From a virus: 21,398 nt of DNA. The stretch covers positions 1 through 21,398 of IMG/VR virus record IMGVR_UViG_3300032156_001575; one strand, 5' to 3'. The position numbers were made by a program, and so were the translations under genes. Below are positions 1 through 7,209 of this stretch, piece after piece (within the stretch, counting starts at the first letter, position 1; each line of letters begins with the position of its first letter). The notes under the pieces are model-generated. The model made no database searches, was not told where the DNA came from, and saw only the letters and a program-made list of their open reading frames with translations.

Positions 1-2
1 AA

Positions 3-848
3 ATCGAGAGTACCAGGAAGCGAAAGTATTGTGCCGATAGAGATTGCATTCAACGGAGAAAAAACACTTTCAAGCGCCTCTGGTATAGGATATTTCACAA
101 TCCCAATCCAAGAAAATGGTCGCGAATCAAGACGGAACGTCTCTGCCTCTGTTGTGGCCGATCTTTTATCGCGGAACGCCCCAGGATCAAATATTGCACG
201 ATCTCATGCGCTTCAAAAGCGAACTGGCCCAACAACATCGCCTTCAGAAGCCACCATGGCCGGAAGGTCCGCTTTTTCCCTGTTATCCGGAACTGTCCCG
301 TTTGCGGTAAGGAATTTATTGTCAAGCAGAATTCCGCCGGAGAACTTGCGAAGGGAACCAGGAAAACCTGTTCACCGGCCTGTAAAATCAGCCGGGGCAG
401 CGAAATCCAACGCATTTGGCGACCTACCTGCCTTCATTGCAACAACCCGTTCTTGCCGAGAAAGGGTCCGCGAAACCGCAATGGCAAGATCCGGGTATTC
501 TGCGGATCCGAACACTCGATCAGCCACCTGCGGAGCGTCGGTCTGCATCTGTATCGCGAAGAGATCAAGAATTTTTATCGCGATCATGGCTATCAGGAAT
601 GTGCCAAGAGCCCAAACGGACCATACATACGTGAAAGTCTTCGCAGGGAGATCTTCCGTCGCGACGACTACGTCTGCCAGCTCTGTCGGCGACCGGTGGA
701 CACCTTACCAGGGTCTCATCCGACGAAAGCCACGATCGACCATATCAAACCGAGGTTTTTGGGCGTCGACAACCGGAAGAAAAATCTTCCCTGCCTGTGT
801 TTTGAGTGCAACTCATCACAGGGAGCAGTTTATGGAAAGATAGCCTGA
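3..848 (+). CDS. HNH endonuclease with tandem zinc ribbons (5' partial)
   Basis: This reading frame is open from the first bases of the window to the TGA at 846-848, so the gene starts upstream and at least 281 residues are present. The C-terminal part is an HNH nuclease: a CQLC pair (675-686), then the catalytic-type IDHI (735-746), an Asn-rich stretch, and a CFEC pair (798-809) that would complete the structural zinc site. Before it lie serial zinc-ribbon units, each with a CxxC knuckle and a distal CxxxC-like pair: Cys at 144/153 and 195/207, at 294/303 and 369/381, and at 429/438 with 501 and His 513. The distal half of a further unit is at 30-47. A TTG at 453 could serve as an internal start but would discard all the zinc ribbons. 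Phage HNH proteins next to terminase genes either assist packaging or act as homing nucleases; which applies here is unknown. It overlaps the next gene by one base (TGATG). Confidence 0.82.
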   Translation: MESTRKRKYCADRDCIQRRKNTFKRLWYRIFHNPNPRKWSRIKTERLCLCCGRSFIAERPRIKYCTISCASKANWPNNIAFRSHHGRKVRFFPVIRNCPVCGKEFIVKQNSAGELAKGTRKTCSPACKISRGSEIQRIWRPTCLHCNNPFLPRKGPRNRNGKIRVFCGSEHSISHLRSVGLHLYREEIKNFYRDHGYQECAKSPNGPYIRESLRREIFRRDDYVCQLCRRPVDTLPGSHPTKATIDHIKPRFLGVDNRKKNLPCLCFECNSSQGAVYGKIA

Positions 849-1351
849 TGGCGGGACGCAAACGGAAGCCGCGGTATATGCACCTGGTTCAGGGAACGGC
901 GCAGCCCTGCCGGATGAAGGACGAGCCGAAGGCACCGCCGTCTGCTCCCAATCCGGCGATTGAGATCTCTTCGCGGGCATCGTTCTGGTTCGGCGTGCTT
1001 TGCACGCGCCTTCAGGCGTTGAAAATCGGTTCGGCTGTCGATTCGGAGACGGTTATGCTCTGCGCTGTGCGGCTCGCCGAAATCGAGGAATGCAACGCCG
1101 ACATCCAGGCGTACGGGCGCGTCACGTTCAAGATCGAAACCATCATGGTACCGGGACCTGATGACAAGCTGGTGATGAAGGCGCAGAAAATCCTCAAGTC
1201 GAATCCTGCGGTCACGCAGAGAAGCGAGGCCTTGCGCCATGCACAAAGCCTGCTCGCCGAATTCGGATTGAGCCCGGCGAGCCGGGGCAAGATCGATCTG
1301 GCCGATCAACCCGAAGATCTTAATCCTTGGATGCTCTTGGCCAATGACTAA
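848..1351 (+). CDS. terS: Terminase small subunit (P27 family)
   Basis: Predicted small terminase subunit, which recognises phage DNA at the start of packaging and recruits the large subunit. The 167-residue protein opens with a basic stretch (MAGRKRKPR), then a proline-rich segment. A helical core follows, including WFGVLCTRLQALKIGSAVD and a downstream DSETVMLCAVRLAE-like helix. Near the C-terminus is the family hallmark LLAEFGLSPASRGKI, matching the EFGLTPxSRxR signature of P27-type small terminases. The ATG at 848 is chosen because it overlaps the HNH stop as TGATG and places the basic N-terminus first; a longer in-frame extension back to 806 lies inside the HNH gene. Its place just before the large terminase supports the call. 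Confidence 0.88.
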   Translation: MAGRKRKPRYMHLVQGTAQPCRMKDEPKAPPSAPNPAIEISSRASFWFGVLCTRLQALKIGSAVDSETVMLCAVRLAEIEECNADIQAYGRVTFKIETIMVPGPDDKLVMKAQKILKSNPAVTQRSEALRHAQSLLAEFGLSPASRGKIDLADQPEDLNPWMLLAND

Positions 1352-1535
1352 GGCGAAACCACGCGAGAAAAAGGATGATGGAAACATCGGACCGGCGCAT
1401 GCGGTGAAGATGATGCCGGTCTCCGACCTCATTTGGGCTCGATTTTACCTAAATTTCCGCGTTTATTCGTGTTTTTTCCTCCGAAATAACTTGTTTTTCC
1501 ACATAGGCATTTCGACCAGGACGATCGTGCGGTGA
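1344..1535 (+). CDS. Doubtful small ORF after terS
   Basis: A 63-codon frame begins at an ATG overlapping the terS stop by 8 bases (ATGACTAA), the kind of junction seen between coupled genes. The first 30 residues are hydrophilic and end in VKMMPVSDLI, which resembles the opening strand of ParB-like nuclease or ParB-methyltransferase proteins, a gene type sometimes found between phage terminase genes. After this, from about 1440, the sequence becomes AT-rich and the protein turns into an unconvincing Phe-rich run. It may be a remnant of a longer gene whose remainder was lost, or chance. No function is claimed. Confidence 0.25.
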   Translation: MTKAKPREKKDDGNIGPAHAVKMMPVSDLIWARFYLNFRVYSCFFLRNNLFFHIGISTRTIVR

Positions 1536-1574
1536 GACCGTATTACTTGCGCCACGACATCACGTTTTCGAAAT
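1352..1574 (+). other. Gap between terminase genes
   Basis: Apart from the doubtful ORF at 1344-1535, no gene is convincing here. The stretch 1440-1510 is distinctly AT-rich with T runs, unlike its neighbours. At about 1523-1558 the bases can form an imperfect hairpin (TCGT-GCG against CGC-C-ACGA, with CGGT/ACCG nested inside), too weak to name. I see no convincing -35/-10 promoter, tRNA or intron core. The gap is unusual in an operon whose other genes overlap or nearly touch. Confidence 0.5.
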
Positions 1575-3356
1575 GTGACTTTAGGATGTCCTCGCCACCC
1601 CTTTCCGAAAGCTACCGGGACGGCGGGAAATGGGCGACGACGAAGGGGGAAAACCCTGCCTAAACCCGTCAACTACGTTCAAAAAGCACGAAAATATGCT
1701 GAGGACGTCGTTTCCGGCAAAATTCGCGCCTGTAAATGGGTGCAACTCGCCTGCCAACGTCAAATCGACGACCTGGAGCGCTGGTCCGAGTCGGGGCTCT
1801 ACCGTTTCGACCACAAAAAAGCCAATCGGATCTGCGCGTTCATCGAGCTGCTGCCACACATCAAGGGCGAGTGGGCGAAGCGACACGAGAGATTGATCCT
1901 CCAGCCCTGGCAGATCTTCATTTTGACCACGGTTTTCGGCTGGGTGCAGAGGGCGACGGACCTCCGGCGCTTTCGGATCGCATACAACGAGATGGGGCGC
2001 AAGAACGGGAAGAGTTCGACCTCGGCGCCGATCGGGCTTTACATGATGTGCGCCGACGGGGAGGCTGGGGCCGAGACCTACTGCGCGGCCACAAATCTCA
2101 CCCAAACCCGCGCCGTCTGGCAGGAGTGCGCGAAGCCAATGGTGGAGCGCGAGGCCGGACTCCGGAGCGCCTTCCGCGTCGACACATCGGCTCACTCGAT
2201 CTACCAGCATGGCACGAACAGCTTTTTCCGGCCCCTATGCGCCAAGAGCGACTCGCTCGACAGCCTCAACATCCACTGCGCGATCATCGACGAGCTGCAC
2301 GCCCACAAGACCCGGAAGCTGTACGACGTCCTGGAGACGGGGCGCGGGGCGCGCAAACAGCCTCTCCTCTGGCTCATCACGACCGCGGGATCGAACCAGA
2401 GCGGGATCTGTTACGAACAGAGGCGCTACGTCACGCAGATTCTCAACGGCGTGGTGAAGGACGAGACTTATTTCGGGATCATCTACACGCTCGACGACGA
2501 CGACGACTGGCGGGACGAAAAGAATTGGATCAAGGCGAATCCGAACCTGGAGGTTAGCGTCGGCCTCGACTACCTGCGCCCGCTTGCTGCGAAGGCCGCG
2601 GCGATCCCGTCCGCGCTGAACAACTTCCTTACGAAGCACATGAGCAAGTGGGTCAACGCGAACGTGGCCCTATTCGACATGATCAAATGGCACGCACAAG
2701 CCGACACGAGCCTCCGGATGGAGGATTTCAGGGAAGATCCCTGCTGGCTCGGCCTCGATTTCGCGCCTGTCCATGATTTCTCGTCACGCGTCGCCGTGTT
2801 CCGCCGCGATCTTGAGGACGGGCCGCATTATTATCTTTTCTCCAAACATTTCCTCTCCGAGGGAGAGTTGAAAGAATCAACCAACGCGAGTTATGCCGGA
2901 TGGAAGAGTGAAGGTTGGATCCTCTGTAACGCCGGCAATCAGACCGACGAGAAGGAAGTCGAGGAAGATTCCGTCGCGCTGATCGAAGCAGGATACCAGG
3001 TGCGTGAGGTCGACTGCGACCCGAGCCGGATGCAGGGGATCGAAAAGCGGGTCGCCGAGAGAACCGGGGCCACGGTCGTGCCGGTTTTGCCGAACATGAA
3101 AAACCTCTCGGCGCCGACCGACAAGCTGATCGGCTTGATCGCCGACGGTAAGGTCCACCATAACTGCGATCCCGTCCTGGCATGGATGATGTCGAACGTC
3201 ACAGGCCATTATGACCGCGGCGGGCGCGTCTACCCCGGCAAGGATTTCGTCGAGAACAAGATCGACGGCGCGATGGCGCTGCTCACGGCGCTCTGCCGCG
3301 CGCTCGTGCCGGAACCGCCGCCGCCGAAGAAGGAATACCAAGCCATTTTTGTTTGA
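1575..3356 (+). CDS. terL: Terminase large subunit (HK97-type ATPase/nuclease)
   Basis: The packaging motor: an N-terminal ATPase drives DNA into the prohead and a C-terminal RNase H-like nuclease cuts concatemers. With GTG 1575 as residue 1, a Walker A variant GRKNGKS has its Lys at 146, Walker B reads AIIDELHAH (Asp239-Glu240), and the coupling motif is LITTAGSN. The nuclease domain begins at LGLDFAPVHD (Asp395), followed by VDCDPSRMQ and the C-terminal KIDGAM (Asp564). The length suits the family. The start is uncertain. GTG 1575 has no clear ribosome site, and conserved sequence begins only at about NYVQKARKYAEDVV (1668 on). Between 1575 and there the only other start-like codon in frame is CTG 1656, which does have AGGGGG six bases upstream. 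An out-of-frame ATG at 1630 could join only through a -1 shift. Confidence 0.93.
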   Translation: MTLGCPRHPFPKATGTAGNGRRRRGKTLPKPVNYVQKARKYAEDVVSGKIRACKWVQLACQRQIDDLERWSESGLYRFDHKKANRICAFIELLPHIKGEWAKRHERLILQPWQIFILTTVFGWVQRATDLRRFRIAYNEMGRKNGKSSTSAPIGLYMMCADGEAGAETYCAATNLTQTRAVWQECAKPMVEREAGLRSAFRVDTSAHSIYQHGTNSFFRPLCAKSDSLDSLNIHCAIIDELHAHKTRKLYDVLETGRGARKQPLLWLITTAGSNQSGICYEQRRYVTQILNGVVKDETYFGIIYTLDDDDDWRDEKNWIKANPNLEVSVGLDYLRPLAAKAAAIPSALNNFLTKHMSKWVNANVALFDMIKWHAQADTSLRMEDFREDPCWLGLDFAPVHDFSSRVAVFRRDLEDGPHYYLFSKHFLSEGELKESTNASYAGWKSEGWILCNAGNQTDEKEVEEDSVALIEAGYQVREVDCDPSRMQGIEKRVAERTGATVVPVLPNMKNLSAPTDKLIGLIADGKVHHNCDPVLAWMMSNVTGHYDRGGRVYPGKDFVENKIDGAMALLTALCRALVPEPPPPKKEYQAIFV

Positions 3357-3365
3357 GGAGGACTT

Positions 3366-5537
3366 ATGCCGTATCCAGGCGAGCACGCGTGCAGGCTGAG
3401 GGATCCCAAGGATTTCGACAAATTCGCCCGTCAGAACTGCCAGCAGAAGCACGATGGGAAGTGCATCGACGTCATCTTCGGAATCAAGGACAACAAGTCG
3501 GAGATCCAGGCGCTGCGCTACGACAAGAGCATCTGGACCGCGGACGCGGCCCGCAGCCATTGCGGTTCCAGGGGCGGCGCGTTCGAAGCAGCTTCCGGCA
3601 AGGAGATGGAAGTGAAGCGCCTCTACTCCGTAATGGAGATCAAATCCGTCGACGAGGAGCAGCGCGTGATCGAGGGCATCGCGACGACGCCGACCCCCGA
3701 CCGCGTCGACGACGTCGTGGTCCAGGAGGGCATCGAATACGTCGTGCCGATCCCGTTCCTGTACCAGCACAACTCGCGGCAGCCGATAGGCATGGTCATC
3801 GACGCGAGGATGGAGCCGAAAGGGATGTGGATCAAGGTCAAGATCGCCGCCGCGGGCGTCGCGACGTTCATCGACGAGGCCTGGGCGTTGATCAAGGCCA
3901 AGCTCGTGCGCGGTCTCTCCATCGGGTTTCGCAGCCTGGAGGAGAGCTACGACAAGGAGCGACACGCGTTCAACTATCTCCGCATCGAACTGCTGGAGAT
4001 AAGCGCCGTGACCATACCGGCGAACGCTGAAGCCACGATTTTGAGCGTGAAATCTGCTTCTTCGGACGCCCTGGCCGCGTTTGGCCGCAATCCGTCCGAA
4101 GTCGTCACGGTTTCCAAGAACATAAAACTGCCCGGCGCTGCGGGCGTAACCGGAGTTCACACCAAGAAAGGGAATATGACCATAGCGGAACTCATCGCCT
4201 CGTTGGAGGCGAAGCGAGCGGCTACCCTTGCGGCCAAGGAAGCCATTCGGAAGAAGGCAACAGACGAAGGCCGCACGATGGACGAGAGGGAAGGCCAAGA
4301 GTATGACGGTCTGCAAACCCAGATCGACACCATCGACACGGACCTGAAACGGTATCGGAAGGACGAGGAGCAGCTGGTCGCCTCCGCGACCCCGATCACG
4401 GCGAAGGCCGTGACGTCCCCGCAGGCCGGAGCGAACCTCCGGGGCGGCGTCGTCACCGTCAAGGGACCGAAACTCCTTCCGGGAACGGCGTTCGTGCGCT
4501 TCGCCATGGCTTTGATGGCGGCGAAGGGCGACGAGCACCGGGCGCTCCAGATGGTGCGCGGCAACAAAAGCTGGATGGAGCAGACGCCGGAACTCGAAAC
4601 CGTTTTGAAGGCCGCGGTCGCCGCCGGTACCACCACGGCGACGGGCTGGGCCGCGGAGTTGGCCGACTACACTTACATGGCGTCGGAGTTCATCGAGTTC
4701 TTGCGGCCGCAGACGATCATCGGGAAGATCCCGAACCTGCGCAAGGTGCCGTTCAACATCAAGGTCGCTCGTCAGACCTCCGCGACCAGCGCGGGCTGGG
4801 TCGGAGAAGGCGGGCGAAAGCCGTTGACGAAGCTCGGGCTCGACACCATCGAGTTCCGTTTCTTCAAGGCTGCCGGCATCGTCGTGCTGACCGAAGAACT
4901 CGTCAGACTTTCCAACCCGTCGGCCGAGGCCTTGGTTCGCCAGGATCTCGCCGACACGATCATTCAGTTCCTCGACGAGCAGTTCATCGACCCGACCGTG
5001 GCCGGATCCGCGAACGTGTCTCCGGCGTCGGTCCTGAACGGGTCGTCCCACGCCGCTGCCTCCGGCACGAGCGCGGACGACTTCAGGGCAGACTTCAAGA
5101 CGGGCGCGTCGGTCCTGATCGCCGCGGATATTCCGATGACCGGCCTCTGCTTCGTCTTGCAGCCGAGCCTGGCGCTCTCGATGTCGCTGATGAGAAACGC
5201 GCTGGGGCAGAAGGAATTTCCGGACGTCAAGGCTGAGGGCGGGTCGCTGGAAGGCTACCTGGCCGTGACTTCGAACAGCGCATGCTCGGGCGTCGTGGGA
5301 ATCTTGGCGCCGAGCGAGATCCTGCTCGCCGACGAGGGCGGGATCACCTTGGACGCCAGCCGCGAGGCTTCGCTCGTGATGGACGACGGCGGGTCGCCCG
5401 CCGTGGTCACGATGCACAGCCTGTGGCAGGAGAACAAGGTCGGCCTGCGCGTCGAGCGCACCGTCAACTGGGCCAAGCGGCGAACCGCGGCGACTTACTA
5501 CATCACCAGCGCGAATTACGCCGCGGGCAGCCCGTAG
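3366..5537 (+). CDS. Prohead protease-major capsid protein fusion
   Basis: One 723-residue frame holds the maturation protease and the HK97-fold coat protein. Residues 1-78 form an accessory domain (MPYPGEHACRLRDP, then an SIWTADAARSHC segment) also seen ahead of other phage proteases. Residues 80-240 are a U35 protease with the expected order of catalytic residues: His135 in YQHN, Ser185 in GLSIGF, Glu211 in LEISAVTIPAN. Residues 271-350 are a charged, helical, delta/scaffold-like region. Residues 370-720 are the coat domain, with SAGWVGEGG, a TEELVRLS helix and DEQFIDP. In HK97 the protease and coat are separate genes and the protease removes the delta domain; here one chain would supply both. 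A strong AGGAGG (3356-3361) precedes the ATG. An in-frame ATG at 4176 may give free coat protein. Confidence 0.92.
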   Translation: MPYPGEHACRLRDPKDFDKFARQNCQQKHDGKCIDVIFGIKDNKSEIQALRYDKSIWTADAARSHCGSRGGAFEAASGKEMEVKRLYSVMEIKSVDEEQRVIEGIATTPTPDRVDDVVVQEGIEYVVPIPFLYQHNSRQPIGMVIDARMEPKGMWIKVKIAAAGVATFIDEAWALIKAKLVRGLSIGFRSLEESYDKERHAFNYLRIELLEISAVTIPANAEATILSVKSASSDALAAFGRNPSEVVTVSKNIKLPGAAGVTGVHTKKGNMTIAELIASLEAKRAATLAAKEAIRKKATDEGRTMDEREGQEYDGLQTQIDTIDTDLKRYRKDEEQLVASATPITAKAVTSPQAGANLRGGVVTVKGPKLLPGTAFVRFAMALMAAKGDEHRALQMVRGNKSWMEQTPELETVLKAAVAAGTTTATGWAAELADYTYMASEFIEFLRPQTIIGKIPNLRKVPFNIKVARQTSATSAGWVGEGGRKPLTKLGLDTIEFRFFKAAGIVVLTEELVRLSNPSAEALVRQDLADTIIQFLDEQFIDPTVAGSANVSPASVLNGSSHAAASGTSADDFRADFKTGASVLIAADIPMTGLCFVLQPSLALSMSLMRNALGQKEFPDVKAEGGSLEGYLAVTSNSACSGVVGILAPSEILLADEGGITLDASREASLVMDDGGSPAVVTMHSLWQENKVGLRVERTVNWAKRRTAATYYITSANYAAGSP
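4164..4178 (+). promoter_or_regulatory. Possible internal ribosome site and ATG for free capsid protein
   Basis: Inside the protease-capsid fusion a purine run (AAGAAAGGGAA) lies just before an in-frame ATG at 4176. The residues that follow (MTIAELIASLEAKRAA) look like a natural coat-protein N-terminus. The residues before it look like a protease C-terminal tail. A start here would give a 453-residue capsid protein with its own delta domain. The Shine-Dalgarno match is only moderate. Confidence 0.4.
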
Positions 5538-5562
5538 GTGCTCGCTGATCCAACAAATCTGG

Positions 5563-5600
5563 GGAGAGATTCCGGATCATGCGGGATCTCTCCTCTTTTC
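5563..5600 (+). terminator. Likely rho-independent terminator or attenuator after the capsid gene
   Basis: GGAGAGAT (5563-5570) pairs exactly with ATCTCTCC (5586-5593). The stem extends inward through a T-G wobble and CC/GG to about 11 base pairs around a nine-base loop. It is followed by TCTTTTC. The T tract is short, so termination may be partial, as fits a capsid gene needing more transcript than the portal gene downstream. Confidence 0.55.
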
Positions 5601-5617
5601 CAAACTGGAGGAGTGCC

Positions 5618-5845
5618 GTGAAAAACGTCGTCGTGAAAAAGAATCATTCCTACTCCGGTGCCCGGCGGATGAGGGGATCCTCGTATCCCGCTTACGAACG
5701 CGACATTCCGATCTTGATCCGCATGGGTTACGTCGAGATGGATGAGAAGGCTGTCGTCAAGAAACCCCCGCCTCCAGATGAAGCGCTCTCGAAACGGACC
5801 AGGAACGGGCGATTCAGAAGGCGCGACGCGGAGGCCGACGAGTGA
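5618..5845 (+). CDS. Small basic phage protein of unknown function
   Basis: A 75-residue protein starting at GTG 5618, chosen because GGAGGAG (5607-5613) sits four bases upstream. An upstream in-frame ATG at 5579 lies within the terminator hairpin and has no ribosome site. The protein begins MKNVVVKKNHSYSGARRMR, then has YERDIPILIRMGYVE, and ends in a Pro/Arg-rich tail. Its outline (a basic patch followed by a segment resembling 'acidic-residue, aliphatic, GxV/A-E') is like small proteins often found among head genes, but I do not recognise the family. It overlaps the portal start by four bases (GTGA). A head or decoration role is inferred from position only. Confidence 0.7.
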   Translation: MKNVVVKKNHSYSGARRMRGSSYPAYERDIPILIRMGYVEMDEKAVVKKPPPPDEALSKRTRNGRFRRRDAEADE

Positions 5846-7209
5846 TAACGCTGAAAACCGTTTGGAGGGCGCTGAAATCGGCGGTCGTGAGCCGGGTCAG
5901 TTCCTCGTGGTACTGGTGGGGCAGGATTCTGGAAACCTACACCGGTGCCTGGCAGTCGAACGTCGAGACGAACACGACGGAGCAACTGCTTAACTTCTCC
6001 GCGGTGTTCGCGTGCACGACCGGCATCGCCACGGACGTCTCGAAACTGCGGATCAAACTTACGAAGGACCAAGGCGGAATCTGGAACGAGATCACCGAGG
6101 ACGACCCGTTGCTCGACGTCCTGCGCAAGCCGAACCACTACCAGAACCGCATCAAGTTCCTCGAGCAATGGATCCTCTCAAAGTTGCTGAACGGAAACAC
6201 CTACATCCTGAAAAAGAGAAACGCGAACAAGGTCGTCGATGCGCTCTACGTCTTAAACCCTCTCCGCGTGACGTGTCTCGTCGCCGACGACGGCTCGGTG
6301 TTCTACCAACTCCAGACGGACTATCTTTCCCAGCAGGGAATCGAAAGCGTCACGGTGCCGGCGAGCGAGATCATCCACGACATGATGTGTTCGCTTTTCC
6401 ACCCGCTGATCGGCGTGTCGCCTCTCTACGCCTGCGCTCTCTCCGCGACGATGGGAAACAAGATCCAAAACGCGAGCACCGGGTTTTTCGCGAACCGGGC
6501 CTTGCCCGGAGGGATCCTGACGGCGCCAGGTCACATCGAGGACGACACCGCGGTCCGCCTCAAGACCGCTTTCGAGGAGAAGTTCGGAGGATCGAACGTC
6601 GGTCGTCTCGCCGTGCTCGGAGACGGCTTGAAGTTCGAGGCGATGCAGATGACCGCGGAGCAATCCCAACTCGCGGACCAACTGAAGTTCACCATCGAGG
6701 ACGTCGCCAGGGCGTTTCATTACCCGTTGTTCAAACTCGGAGGGCCGATGCCTCCGTACGCCGGCAACGTCGAGGCGCTGATCACTTCGTACTACACGGA
6801 TTGCCTTCAGATCTTGATCGAATCCCTGGAACTGTGCCTCGACGAGGGCCTCGGCCTGGCCGCGAACATGGGGACGGAATTGGACCTCGACAACCTCATG
6901 AGGATGGATACCGCCGGACTCTACGAAACCAACTCCAAGGCGGTCGGCGGCGGCTGGATGAGCCCGGACGAGGCGAGGTTCAAGGCCAACTACCCGAAGG
7001 TGACCGGAGGCAACACGCCTTACCTCCAGCAGCAAAACTACAGTCTGGCTGCTCTCGCCAAACGCGACGCGTCGCCGAACCCGTTCGCGAACACGCCGCC
7101 CGCGACTCCTCCGGCGAAAGAATTGGCCGCGCCTCTCATCGCCCAGCCTAGTTGCGATGAATATCGCCTATTCAACTACTGTGAGGCGAGAAAGGTGTTC
7201 TTGACATGA
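5842..7209 (+). CDS. Portal protein (HK97 family)
   Basis: Forms the ring at the unique vertex through which DNA enters and leaves and to which the tail attaches. The 455-residue protein has the usual segments in order: NFSAVFACTTGIATDVSKL near residue 52; a PNHYQNRIKFLEQWILS helix with LLNGNTYIL; IIHDMM...GVSPLYA; a GFFANRALPGGIL wing region; a KFGGSNVGRLAVLGDGLKF strand; and DVARAFHYPLFKLGG before the C-terminal helices. A Pro/Ala-rich linker (NPFANTPPATPPAKE) lies near the end. It starts at a GTG overlapping the previous stop and ends overlapping the next ATG (ATGA). In most HK97-like phages the portal precedes protease and capsid; here it follows them. Confidence 0.94.
   Translation: MITLKTVWRALKSAVVSRVSSSWYWWGRILETYTGAWQSNVETNTTEQLLNFSAVFACTTGIATDVSKLRIKLTKDQGGIWNEITEDDPLLDVLRKPNHYQNRIKFLEQWILSKLLNGNTYILKKRNANKVVDALYVLNPLRVTCLVADDGSVFYQLQTDYLSQQGIESVTVPASEIIHDMMCSLFHPLIGVSPLYACALSATMGNKIQNASTGFFANRALPGGILTAPGHIEDDTAVRLKTAFEEKFGGSNVGRLAVLGDGLKFEAMQMTAEQSQLADQLKFTIEDVARAFHYPLFKLGGPMPPYAGNVEALITSYYTDCLQILIESLELCLDEGLGLAANMGTELDLDNLMRMDTAGLYETNSKAVGGGWMSPDEARFKANYPKVTGGNTPYLQQQNYSLAALAKRDASPNPFANTPPATPPAKELAAPLIAQPSCDEYRLFNYCEARKVFLT

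Noticed and set aside
31-843. Long frame of 270 codons on the + strand over the HNH gene
   Set aside because: It is an overlapping shadow. The alternative frame carries ordered zinc-ribbon cysteines and an HNH motif; this one has no recognisable pattern.
1440-1575. Promoter or intron in the terminase gap
   Set aside because: AT-rich, but I found no consistent -35/-10 pair and no recognisable group I or II intron core.
2877-5417. 846-codon frame on the - strand
   Set aside because: Opposite to terL and the protease-capsid gene, both with clear motifs. Long antisense frames without stops are common in GC-rich coding DNA, and this one is compositionally odd (Arg/His/Asp-rich).
6012-7151. 379-codon alternative + frame over the portal
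   Set aside because: Arg-rich shadow of the portal gene, which has full family motifs.
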